This document shows positions 46,234-57,539 of a DNA stretch of 64,000 nt, piece by piece. How positions within the stretch are numbered: position 1 is the first letter of the stretch; every line of letters begins with the position of its first letter. Source of the DNA: Amoebophrya sp. A120 (taxonomy: Eukaryota > Sar > Dinophyceae > Syndiniales > Amoebophryaceae); NCBI GenBank assembly GCA_905178155.1, contig CAJINV010000024.1:275813-339812 (forward strand), read 5' to 3'. A model generated the notes under the pieces. The model searched no databases. It saw nothing but the letters and a program-made list of their open reading frames with translations, and was not told the origin of the DNA. The translations under genes and the position numbers were made by a program.

Positions 46234-49200
46234 ATGTACCAGGCGCACACCATATTACAGTGAAAAGTGTCCCCCACCCCCAAAGTGGCAAAAATTTGTG
46301 ATGCGAAGTTTCCAAATGAAAACTTTTTGTCATGCATGAAAGGAATATGAATCTTTCTGATACAGATTCTAGTGGTGTTTTGCATCGCTTGCATGACAAG
46401 CACCGCTCTTGCTGGGATCTTTTGCAATACAAATTTTTGCTATTCACGATCGGAAATCTGTGATGCTGATAGATGCAAGAGGGCGAGTGTTTCATTTGGA
46501 AAGGTTTGCAATACAAATGCTTTCAAGTTTGGGGGTGGGGACATTTTTCATTGTGAAGATACACCAACTTTTCGAATCGCTACTCCACGAGCATCGCCCG
46601 CCTGATGCAAGGTGATAGTATCGAATGCGAACATGTCTGGGTCTGGAAACTTGTGATGCTGGTTGGCGTATCATGAGGAGGCCACAAGTGCTCGCTCAGC
46701 ATGACAAGTTTCTGAGGTTCTAGGTGTTGCCTATTCTGCATGACAACCTGCGTTTCTGCATGACAGAAAAATGGCGCTCTGGAAGAATCCTGCTATCGAA
46801 TGCGAACATGTCTGGGTCTGGAAGAATGTTGGAGACACTCTGCATGCATTTGGTTATACTCTTCAAGACGGTCACGGTGTTGTTGTCGGTCCGGAATGAA
46901 GAACTACGAATGCTTCTCCATGCCAACCCTGCATGGGAAGTGCCCTCTTCTGGAGACAAGAAGTGTGCGTCTTTTGCTAACTATAATGCAACAGAGATTT
47001 ATTTTGATCTTGCCTCCTGCTCCAGACTTATCCGCATCACAAGTTTCCTCGTATTTTTTCCAGACCCAGACACATTTGCAAGCCATAGACAGACTCGACG
47101 AGCAGCGCGGTTACAGCGAGAAGCGCGTTGCGAGGTCGGAGAAGGAGTTCCACGAGAGGATGCGGGCCAAGCACGGCGGTGCCACAAACTCCTACCCGGG
47201 GGCACCAGGAAACGAGATGTTGGACCCGGTGTATGCGGACACAGACCTGATTCCGCCGAAAATTTTCCATCTCCCCGCGGTATCAACTGTAAAAATGTCT
47301 GGGTCTGGAAGAATTCATGTTTGTCATGCTTGTCTGGCATGACTCTTAAATCTGTCATGCACGTTACCCAAGAGCTCCGCTTTTCTATGATGCAGAAGCG
47401 CAGTTTGTCATGCAGAATAGGCAACACCTAGGAGCTCAGAAGCTTGTCATGCTGCGCCAGCATTTGTAGCCTCATCATGAGACGCCACCCAGCATCACAA
47501 GTTCCCAGACCCAGAGACTTTTACTTTTGATACGCGGGTCCCGTCGACTGGGCCGATCTGGTAGTACAACAGGGGTGTGATTATTACAAGCGCCGACAGA
47601 TCATGGACGAGGGAGGAGCAGGAGACAATAGTTTGCACGACCTGGGGCTGCAAAATATCAAAGTACAACCAGCGGTGGAACAAGTGCAGGAAGCTGCTGC
47701 ATCATCTACTTCATCAACTTCGTCTACTACGCACTTAGGCATCAAGATCAATACGTCCGAGCAAGAAAAATCGACCGGTCAAGAAGGGCCACGGGGGAAG
47801 CAGATGGAGGACAGTCGCGAGGCAGCCGGTCCTGCGTTTCGTGTGGACGGCGAATTTTCATTGGATGCGGAGTTGGAAGAGCGCGTGCTGAGTGGGTATC
47901 AAATGCAAATATGTTGTCTGGGTCCGGAAAGGTGAAACTTGTCATGCTGCTCTTGGATTCCAAAAATATCTGTATTGCCTGAGCAGCAAGAGGAATCTAC
48001 CTTTTGTTATGTCAGCAGGGTATTTCTCAAGCGGGATCGGCATCAAAGAGCACTCAGAACATCTGTGATGCTAGCGAATACATCACAGACGTCACGGGTG
48101 GTCATGTAAAATCTGCATGACAAGTTGTAGCCTTCCAGACCCAGACATATTTGCACCGGATAGTGGGAAAGCCGACATGAGTCGGGAACTTTTCCAGCGC
48201 GGTCCGGTCGGGGAACGTTTCGCGCAAGAGCTGCCGGTATGCATTGCAAAAATGTCAGGAGTTTGTCATGCAGATTTTGCATGACCGCCCATGAGGTCTG
48301 TGATGCATGCCCTCGCATCAGAGATTTTGCGAGGGCTTTCTGATGCTCATTCCGCATGAGAAATGATCTCTCCGCGTAGCACAAATTTTTACACCTCTTT
48401 TGTTGTTCATGCAATACAGATTTTATGCAGAGTCCAAAGGTAGCATCACAAGTTCCAACCTTCCAGACCAAGACATATTTGCAATGCATATCCGGAAGAC
48501 GCTTTTGACGGACTGGTGGTGGGATTCCAGAACGGTCGGCCGGTGCATCGACGTCGTGTACTTCAGCGGGCAGCTATCAAAAGGAAAAATCCACCCTCCC
48601 AAGATCGAAAACGAAACTTGTAATGCTGTATTAATTTGAGTACACCAATCGACTTGTATTCCTAGAAGGCCAAGGGCCGCAGTTGTGGCCTCGTTTGCAA
48701 GCAATTTGTCATGCTGGTTGTCGCTTCCAGCTGTCTCCTGTCATGCTGAAGATGCAAGGCTTTGTTCCCACGCAGCCCAGTACTACAGTCCGCATCTTTA
48801 ATATTCCCCTTCTGGCAGGACCAAGCGGATTTGTGGCCGCAAATCTGCATCACAGATTTGCGTTTTGATATGGGGACGAAGGGGCATTTTTCATAGTAAC
48901 AGCATCCAGGTTTGGAAACCACCAGTACCAGGTATCATATGGAAAAACGTCCCCACCCCAGAGTTGTCACGCAGAATTGCATTGACGAGGACATTTGTGA
49001 TGCGCACACCCACGGTAGCCATTTCCAGTCGTGTTTTGGAATTTGTGATGCTGTGAACAGGATAAGCATATGGATCTGGTGTGATGCGGCTGCACTTGCT
49101 AACCTGCACTACACTACGGAATGCAATTTGTCATGCGTGACGTCCAAGGCTCCTAGGTTTGTGTTGCAAAATACCCATCTTGACTCTGGTGTGGGGACGT

Positions 49201-52200
49201 TTTTACTCAGGATACCAGGCCGCACTCGTGGGTATGTGTGGCAAAAGCATATCGCACCATTTGAAATCATTCGTCCATCTCATTTTTGCAAATTTGTCCT
49301 GCACGACAGATGCAATTTTTTATAACGCTGCCTTCATTTTTTTAGTCCAGGGCTAGGAAAGAGATTTTTGTTTTTCATGTTGGAGCACTGGGATTTATGC
49401 GACTGCGATCATGCTTTTGCATTGCATTGTAAACGCGTTCCAGAGATCGGGGGCGGACCGCGTTGTTTTTCCACCGGACGGTGTAGTTGACCGTGCAACA
49501 CTCATCGCAAACAGCATCACAAACAGCCCCAGAAGTGGCACGACGACGACCACAGGAACGACGGCAGATGGTGAGACCAGGAAGAGCATGAATGCAAGAA
49601 GCCCAGGACGTAGTGGTTCTACACACCACGACGGCCCCCGTGAAAAGCAGCAGTTCCAACCGGCGGCGCGGAGTTGCACACAGGGTCGTCGTGCAGTGGA
49701 TGTGAATGTTGATGGAGATAAGCAAGAACCAGTTCCACAGATCATGATGGACCACAGCAAAACATCAAACAAATCACCCGCTCAACTTCCTCCTCCACTC
49801 TCCAGCACCGTATGGAAATCCGCTTACTTCGCGGAGCAGACCGCGCGAACGGAAAAAATTACCGCGTCGTTCCGGAAACCCTACCCTATCAACTGCAAAA
49901 ATGTCTGGGTCTGGAAGAATTCAAGACTTGTCATGCAGGTTTTCCATGACGCGTGAGGTCTGTCATACATGACCCAGCATGACAGATTCTCCTCGAGCTC
50001 TATCATGCCTCTTCTGCATGAGAAACTCCCTCTCAGCTTGGTCAAAAGTGGACAGCTTTTGGTAATCATGCAACACAGATCCTTGCACTATCCAGAATTA
50101 GCATGACAAGTTGGATTCTTCCAGACCCAGACATATTTGCAATGCATATACCCACCGAACCACCCACGGCCGCCGGGTGTGACGCCCGAGGTTTTCAGAA
50201 CTTTCTGCGACTTGGGGAGGATACGAGTAGAATTTAAAGACGCGATTTTTCCACGATATACCGGTTATTCACCGACGCGCACTCTCTTACAAGAGGTGAT
50301 GCGGGGAGAAGAACACAAAAATGAGCCAGACAAGACCTCTATCAAATGCAAAAATGTCTGGGTCTGGAAGGGTGCAACTTGTGATGCTGCGTTTGGATTC
50401 CAAAAAAATCTGTATTGCATGAGCAGCAAGGGTATGAGTGTCTTTTTTCTACGGGAAGAGGACATTTGTCATGCGGAATAGGCATCCGCATCCAGAAGCC
50501 CTCAAAAAATCTCTGATGCTAGGGCATGCATCACAGACCACATGGCTCATGCAAAACTTGCATGACAACTCTCAGAATCTTCCAGACCCAAACATTTTCG
50601 CACTTGATAACCTCTCCCGCAGCGGTCTTCCCGCCCGTGTGGAACAACGGCCGCTACACAACGGATGTGGCCGCGATAGGTGCAAAGAGGATGATCGGCG
50701 GTAATAAAACCACGACACATGATCAACATCAATTAGAACCGGGCGGAGCAACCAGCAGAAGTGTACGACAGGCCTCCACTTGTTCTTCTCAATCCAGGTT
50801 CAAGTGGCCAACCGGTATCGTCAGTCCGGAAAATGCGCAGGAACTTTACCGGGGACTCTTTCTTCAAGAGCCTGAATCTTCAGCAGGAGGCGTAGCAGGT
50901 TCTCCCGGAGGAGGTACAGCGCCAGCTATAATTGGCGATCTGGCTACTTCTCCCCGACGGTCCTCTTGGGCGGCAGTGCAACTCTCTGATGATGAGGAGG
51001 AGGAGGATACCAGCCCTGAGTCTTCATCTGCAGCTCGACGGCAATTCATTCCGGCGGAAACAAAGAATGCAATTGCAAGCCCATCAGCGACCCGCACCGA
51101 CAGAGCCCCACTTCATATCTCAACGGAGAGCAAGAATCCCAAAACCTTGACGTGCCACATCACCGGCTCTTTCGGATTTTCCGGGAAAGAGTTCCAGTTA
51201 AAATACCCGGGATTGCGTCTGGATGGAAGGAAAGGCCTCTCTATCCTGTGTAAAAACGTCCCAACCCTATAGTCAAGATTGGGATTTTGCAACACAAACC
51301 TCGGAGTTTTGGAAGTCGCGCATGACAAGTTGCACTCCGTAGTGTAGTGCAGGTTAGCAAGTGCAGCCGCATCACAGATCCATCTGCTGATCCTGTTCTC
51401 AGCATCACAAATTCCAAAACACGACTGGAAATCATGTCTACCATGGGCATGCGCATCACAAATGCCTTTGTCATTGCAAATCTGCATGGTAACTCTGGAG
51501 TGGGGACGTTTTTCCTCAGGATACTCTCGCTGCGGCGCATCAAGCGGGACATTGCGGTCCAGTTGTGTGGGCGTCCAGGGTACGCAGTGCAGAAGTGTCG
51601 TACTCGTAAGGGGAAATCGCATTACAAATGAGCTCAGCAGGATGACAAATGGAATTTGTAATGCTGATTTAGCTCAAGAGTATGGTCTGCACCCGTCATG
51701 CAAAATTCCGCAATAATTAGAATTAGGATTAGTTACGAGTACGATATTTTTGCAACGCATACAGACGTCTTTTCGCATCTGCAAATTCTCGACATGAAAA
51801 TCTACGACCCTGTTGCATCCTCGCCACCGTCGTCGCCGCCCCTTTCTCCAGCTGCCGGCGACTCGTTGGCGCCGGAGTTTTTGCTGATAAGACGGCAAGA
51901 TGAAGCTGCAATGGAGTTGACAGAAAATACTTCTTCCCCAGGAGCCACGACCGATGGTGATGGGCTCGCGGACCACGACAAGACGAGATTAATAGAAACA
52001 CCGGCTGCGAAGATGAAGCCAGTAGTTTTGCAAGCTTTTTTGTCCTCCGGGGCGGCAGTTAATCCTGGTTTCAGCCCACCGTTTCAGTTTCCAGTGCCGG
52101 ACGTGCGGGAAGTACAGGATAGTGGTGGCGACGAGGAGGATAGTTTGTCCGATCCTGCTGAAAGAGTTGTGCATCATGATGATCGTGAAACTAAGAACTC

Positions 52201-53558
52201 GTCCGGGGGGCCAGCAACTGCCCCCCACCAACCGCGAAGTAGAACACCGGCAGAGCTGCGACCCACCGTGGCTGCGCCCGCACCTTCCTCCGCGAAGCCA
52301 AAAGACGCTTGCGTCACGACCTTCGAAAAGGCGCTGGAAGCGAAGCAGGCACGACTGACGTTCTCCGTGAAGAAAGATGGGAGTGAACAAAAGAGTACTT
52401 CTGCTGGAGAGGGAGGACCAGAGCAAGCGCTTCCCCCGGATGAACACGAAATGCTACAAACAGTACCACGAAAGGAAGTAGAAGACCCCGCGCAAGAAAA
52501 CGAAGACCTTCTGCTCCCGAGACGAGAGATCCACCTGCAACTGCAAGTCATCACGACTCAACGGCTGGAATTAACGCTGTTTGGCCGACGGGTTCCGGAC
52601 CTGATCACCGTGTGTCTTGGCCTGGCTTCGGACTTTGGAATAGACCATGATTGTAATCTATGGATTGCAAAAGTGTCTGGGTCTGGAAGATAGCGAGATT
52701 TGTCATGCTAGTCTCGCATGACCAAAAAGTTTGTGATGCGTGTCCAAGAAGAGACCCTTTTGCCTGTCATGCAAAAACGCAGTTTGTCATGCGAAAAACG
52801 CAACACAATGAAGCGCAGACGTTTCTCAACATGCTTGGCTGTGCATCACAGAGCATTTACTATTCCCAGCGCAGCATTACAAGTTTCAAGACCCAGACAT
52901 ATTTGCATTTGATATAATCCGGGAAAGAAGATCAGGATGAAGAAGCCACAAGCACTGCGGCTGGAAGAGACGCGGGCAGCGCCGGCGGGAGGGGAAGAAC
53001 AGAAACGAACGGAAGCAGAAGAAGCAGAAAACACGCGTGGTGGTCAACAGCATCTTGAACAACCACCACCACCGCCGCGGATACCACCACCGCAGCGCAT
53101 TCGGAAAACCACCACCGCCGCGGATATTCTGGCGGCCTCCGGGAAGAAAGGGTTGTCCCCGCCTACAAGTAAAACAATTAGCGAGTTGCCGGCGGGGGTG
53201 AAGTATCCTGTGCAAAAGTATCGCACTCGTAAAAATGCAAGTCTTGCATTACAACTCTTCTTCTTAAGGTAAACCCGCATTACAAATTTTATTTCTCATG
53301 CTGAGGAAATTTGTAATGCATTTATACGAGTACGATACTTTTGCAGTTCATATCAAGGGGAAGAACTTCTACTGTGTTGAAGTGGACGAGGTGATGTGGT
53401 GCGAAATTCCACTGAATGGCGAATTTGCGGACCAGAGGTTCAGCAGTGCGGACGGGAGTAGCATCAACACGCGTTATGGGGTGCCGTTAGTTTTCGATGG
53501 GTTGACAGACCATCCGGGAGCGCGGAGTACGGAGAAGAAGAAGAAGATTCTGGCTTGA
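46234..53558 (+). CDS. Orphan gene C, 1166 aa, interrupted by 14 introner elements
   Basis: Fifteen predicted exons sum to exactly 1167 codons, ending in TGA. Nearly 60% of the coding span is still exon, but some exons are tiny (13, 19, 29 and 52 nt). Ordered stretches include RLDEQRGYSEKRVARSEKEF, YADTDLIPPKIFHLPAGPVDW, DGLVVGFQNGRPVHRRRVL, EVFRTFCDLGRIRVEFKDAI and KGKNFYCVEVDEVMWCEIPL, separated by Ser/Thr/Pro/Glu-rich linkers. I do not recognise a family. The start ATG opens a 19-nt exon; an upstream coding exon is possible because the same frame remains open before it. The gene is flanked by repeats and gene-poor DNA. Confidence 0.7.
46253..46561. mobile_element. Introner-like element, family F8
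   Basis: Inner arm GTGAAAAGTGTCCCCCACCC mirrored at the right; perfect TSD CACCA. Frame kept (YQAHT to NFSNRY). Related to F3 by its CCCCACC core. Confidence 0.85.
46619..47087. mobile_element. Double introner-like element, family F1, with an internal second left end
   Basis: A second left end identical to the first (TATCGAATGCGAACATGTCT) starts at 46794. Only the outermost ends share a TSD (GATAG/GACAG). Removal of the whole 469 bp keeps the frame (LMQGD to RLDEQRG). Confidence 0.75.
47281..47532. mobile_element. Introner-like element, family F1
   Basis: Perfect TSD CGCGG. Frame kept (FHLPA to GPVDWAD). Confidence 0.85.
47897..48162. mobile_element. Introner-like element, family F1
   Basis: Perfect TSD GTGGG. 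Frame kept (RVLSG to KADMSRE). Confidence 0.85.
48238..48490. mobile_element. Introner-like element, family F1
   Basis: Left end TATGCATTGCAAAAATGTCA. TSD GCCGG/TCCGG (4 of 5). Frame kept (AQELP to EDAFDGL). Confidence 0.8.
48575..48898. mobile_element. Introner-like element, family F7
   Basis: Left TATCAAAAGGAAAAATCC; the right arm is its complement with changes and an extra GTA beyond CATA. Flanks GCAGC/ACAGC (4 of 5). Frame kept (VLQRAA to SRFGNHQ). Confidence 0.7.
48933..49214. mobile_element. Introner-like element, family F3
   Basis: Left end TATCATATGGAAAAACGTCC, perfect TSD CCAGG. Frame kept (NHQYQ to AALVG). Confidence 0.85.
49233..49431. mobile_element. Degenerate introner-like element, family F2
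   Basis: Left TATGTGTGGCAAAAGCATAT, right CTTTTGCATTGCATTGTA. The flanks no longer match (GTGGG/AACGC), yet removal with 5 bases keeps the frame (AALVG to FQRSGAD). It leaves a 13-nt exon on its left. Confidence 0.6.
49887..50148. mobile_element. Introner-like element, family F1
   Basis: Perfect TSD TACCC. Frame kept (FRKPYP to PNHPRPP). Confidence 0.85.
50340..50609. mobile_element. Introner-like element, family F1
   Basis: Perfect TSD ACCTC. Frame kept (EPDKTS to PAAVFPP). Confidence 0.85.
51242..51523. mobile_element. Introner-like element, family F3
   Basis: Perfect TSD CTCTC. Frame kept (GRKGLS to LRRIKRD). Confidence 0.85.
51581..51761. mobile_element. Introner-like element, family F2
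   Basis: Left end TACGCAGTGCAGAAGTGTCG. Flanks CAGGG/CAGAC (3 of 5). Frame kept (LCGRPG to VFSHLQIL). Confidence 0.75.
52659..52914. mobile_element. Introner-like element, family F1
   Basis: Perfect TSD TAATC. Frame kept (DHDCN to PGKKIRM). Confidence 0.85.
53204..53352. mobile_element. Introner-like element, family F2
   Basis: Flanks TGAAG/TCAAG (4 of 5). Frame kept (LPAGVK to GKNFYCV). Confidence 0.85.
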
Positions 53559-54540
53559 TGGATTCAATTGGCATGACAAACTGCCATAGTTTCAACCTGA
53601 TCGGATTAATGATGATGTTTTTGACGTTCATTGGGATCCAGATTTACGCATGACAAACCAGCACCCGTCTGGGTACGCTTTTGCATTCTGATTGCACTTT
53701 TTCTTTTTCTATTCGTGCGTCTAATTGCAACTGCATGACAATAAACTTGGACGACAGCCAGAATTTTTCTACTTGATACAAGAAGCTTCTCTGGAGGAGC
53801 ACGACGCAGTTATCATGTGAAAGGAAGGGCGACGCACAACACGGTTGTCATGCGGAAACGAGATTGTCAGTTATACGAAATAATCTCGGTGATGTGTCTC
53901 CGCATGACAAATCTTATGTGCTATTGCTGCTTTGTTTCGACTTCATAATGGTCGTGGTGCACACGGACGGTACGGAGTCGCATATCAAAAACAAAAATAA
54001 CTGGGTCCTGATCGAAGTCGCAATGTTGTCATGCTAGGTCAAGGTGAAAACAGAAAGTTGTCGTGCATGGACACCGAATGTTCTTCATTTTTCTAATGCA
54101 TAATCCGTATTCATCAAAATCAGACTCAGAGGCTGAGCGTGCATGCCAAACCACCTTACTGGTCGCGCAGAAGGCGCTGCGTCAAAAACATGCGTCTTCC
54201 CCCCAGAAGGATCCAGACCAGTTCTCACTGCATATCACGAGTGGTGGTGCAGCTCATGAGGGTGAGGCGGGATGCGTTCAGCCGGACTACGCAGGTCGGC
54301 GCGTTTTAGAAGAACTTTTTCTTCCGACACAACAGTGTCCAAGCTGCAATGGCTTTACACCAGTGAACAAAACTACCTTTTCGAACCTAGCGAAGGTGTA
54401 GAAGGAGAACGCAATTGAGTCCAAGCTGTCCATGATCTCGAGAGCCAACTCATGAAATCATCTTTTGAAAAATTGAAGTACGTCCTCGCAACCGGCGGAA
54501 ACTTTGTGACGAAGAGACCAGGTGGGGCACGCAACCGTGC
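53559..54540. other. 3' flank of orphan gene C with decayed element debris
   Basis: Isolated pieces resemble element ends (GTCTGGGTACGCTTTTGCATT near 53680, TTTTTCTACTTGATA near 53764, TATCAAAAACAAAAATAACT near 53984) without clear pairing. A plus-strand ORF at 54063-54401 is uncertain. Confidence 0.4.
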
Positions 54541-57130
54541 TTCTACGCATATAGACTTCTGCGTCATTGTGAGTACGTACGTGGTGCTGAGTGCGCTTAT
54601 TTTTTCACAGAGAGTTGTTGTCACAGCTACTGCAATGTTGACAGAGGGGTTATATTGATGCACCACAACTACAGGAGCGTCAAGGAAACGTCTTATCTTC
54701 CTTGTCGAGCGAAGGAAGAGAGGTGTTGGAGGTGTTATCGGAGGGTTTGGAGAAACTGCTAAATATGGAAGACAAAATTTATCATGGATTTGCGAACTTC
54801 ATCTAGCAAAACCTGATGACCGGTGCGGACATCGACATTCAGCCCGACGGTCGCGCGCCCGTCTTTCGACTCCGAGCCGGCCGGAGTGGAATCGTATGCA
54901 CTGCCGCGTCTTGCTGCGCGTTTGCGGGTTCCCCTTCCCAACGACTTACGTGGGAACAATCCCTGTGCCGCCCGTTGGTCCAGATGTGCTTGGGGATGGT
55001 GGTTCAGGCTCCGGAAAAGCCGGCTCGGACGCTGCGAGGTCAGAAGACATTGCGGGGCCTCGGTTGTTCTCCCACCGCCGAAGTGCAGTGCGTGCAGGAT
55101 CTGGCGCTGCGGTCCTGCCACGTTTTCAACGGCATCCACCTGTCGGAGGGGGGGCACACGCTCCGCAAGGCTGTGCGGGATTTGCCGCCGGGGTTTCCCA
55201 GTTTTGAAAAGCTGGCGCAGCGGGCTGAGACGTTCGAAGCGGACAACACGCGCAAGCGATGCAGACCGCTTTGCGTAACAAAGCCGCAAGGCAGGCACCG
55301 GAAGAGGAGGGCGCGGCCTTGTCCGCCCGGCGCGCCCGCGTTCGAAGCGGAGGGGGGCCAGCCGCGGGAATCCAGCGGCGCGAGGGACAGCGCGCGCGCG
55401 AGCGCCCCGCGGTTCTCACATGCCCGGGGCGCCGAGACAGGCACGGGGGCCCACTTGCAGGCCAGGCCGGCCCATCTGAAGCAGGCCCGCCACCCCCTGC
55501 GGGCACTCAGGGGCCGCGGGCCCCGTCGAAGCATTTGTACTGCGGCCCATGATCCGCTTAGCCGTAGCACGTGCGGCATGCGCGTTCAGGCGCAGGGCGT
55601 TTTTGCCACCCTCGCCGCTGCCGCAGGCTAGCATGTTGCCCGCCGGCCTGTCGTTGTCATTGCGCGCTCTTTTCTTGGCGTTTAGGCGTCACGGCTTGAA
55701 TCATTTTTCCGTACCTGCTGCGCGTCGCTGCTGTGCACTTCTCACAGTCACACCTGGCAGCGCACAGAATGGGCGACGAGATTTTTCTCTCGGACGGTAT
55801 GGGCGTTTCTGTACATCTACTTCGAGCGATGGCCAAACAATCAGTGTGGAGGTGTAGACGAGATCCCACTTTCAGTGCGACCGAGGGAAGAAAGATGAGT
55901 GGGCGGAAAAAGGAAGAGCTGGCTGTTGATGTTACAAAAAGCTGTGAGTTGATGAATGTGTTGGACTGTGCTTATTCTCTCACAGAGAGCTGTCACAGGA
56001 GCTACTGCAATGACAGAGGGATTATATTGATGCACCACAATTACACGAGCGTCAAGGAAACGTCTTATCTATAATCTTCCTTGTCGAGCGAAGGAAGAGA
56101 GGTGTTGGAGGTGTTACTAGAGGGCTTGGAGAAAATGCTAAATATGGAAGACAAAATTTATCATGGATTTGCGAACTTTTAGCAGAACCCAATGTCGGCG
56201 GACATCGACACTCAACTCGACGATGGTGCGCCCGTCTTTCTACTCCGAGCCGGCTGGAGTGACACCGCATGCGCTGCCGTGTCTTGCTGCGCGTTTGCGC
56301 AGGTTGATGCGGGTTCCCTTCCGTGACTCGAGTCCGAACTTGCCACCCTGAGCAGAGGCGCAAATCGGTTCGCCGCAAGGCAGGCCCATGCGCGTGAACA
56401 CCAGGCACGCCTCTCTGCCGCAAGGCAAACCAAAGCGCGGCGCCATCGCTGAGCATTTGGCGAAAATGCGGCGAGCCGGTCGCAAGGGTAACCCCGCAAG
56501 GTCACCGCGGTAATCCAACAAGGCGAGGGAGGGAGGGCGCGCGCGCTAGCGCCCCGTGGTTCTCAGATGCCCGGGGCGCCGAGACAGGCACGGGGGCCCA
56601 TTTGCAGGCCAGGCCGGCACATCTGAAGCAGGCCCGCCACTCATTGCGGGCACTAAGGGGCCGCGGGCCCTGGGAAAGTATTTGTATTGCGGCCCATGAT
56701 CCGCTTGGCCGTAGCACGTGCGGCATGCGCGTTCCGGCGCAGGGCGCTTTTGCCCCCCTCGCCGCTGCCGCAGGCTAGCATGCTGCCCGCCGGCCTGTCG
56801 TTGTCATTGCGCGGTCTATTTTTCGTGGCGTTTGAGTGGCACGGGTTGAGTCATTTTGTCGCACCTGCTGGCCGCTGCTGTGCACTCACAGTCAGTCACA
56901 CCTGACAACGCTCAGAACGGGCGACGAGATTTCTCTCTCGCAACTGTGCAAGCGTTTCTGTGCATCTACTTCGAGCGATGGCCAAACAATCATTGTGGAG
57001 GTGTAGGCGAGATCCCACTCTCAGTGCGACCGAGGGAAGAAAGATGAGTGGGCGGAAAATAGAAGAGCTGGCACTTGAAGATGTTACAAAAAGCTGTGAG
57101 TTGATCATGTGTTGGACCGAGGACGAGAAG
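54541..57130. repeat. Large direct duplication, two diverged units
   Basis: Unit 1 is about 54560-55945 and unit 2 about 55950-57110. The stretch from TGATGCACCACAA to ATTTATCATGGATTTGCGAAC (54657 and 56029) and the stretch from about 55410 to 55930 (again at about 56545-57090) are nearly identical; the middles differ by indels. Unit 1 holds an ORF (54816-55631, plus) with a partly natural composition (SEGGHTLRKAVRDLPPGFPSF), but unit 2 does not keep it, so coding status is doubtful. Confidence 0.7.
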
Positions 57131-57539
57131 AGAGCTACAGATAAACACTGCGGCAGCGACCAAAAGCGGAAGGGATCGCTCATCATTACCTCATCCTGAT
57201 ATCAGCATTGCGGAACTTCTGCAAACGGCTCTTCCGCCACTCTTGGGCCCTGAGGTCGCGGCGGGAAAGAGGACATCTTTCAAGAAGCTGCAAGTTTGTG
57301 ACGCGGAAGCGGATCGACGAGCCACAGCCAGAGTATTTTTCTCTTTGGGAAGAACAAGACGAGCTTCATGTGTGGCGCGGTACTCCGGCACGCCCCCCCC
57401 CGCAGGTGAGACTCGGGTCTGTTTGTGCGCAGCAAGTTTTTCCCGTCCCGTTCCGGGCGTGAGACTGAATCTGCGCGCTTGGTGCCCGGTGCTTCCGCCT
57501 TAATGTCGAAAGAAAGCGCCGCAGCCTCAGCGTCGCTTT

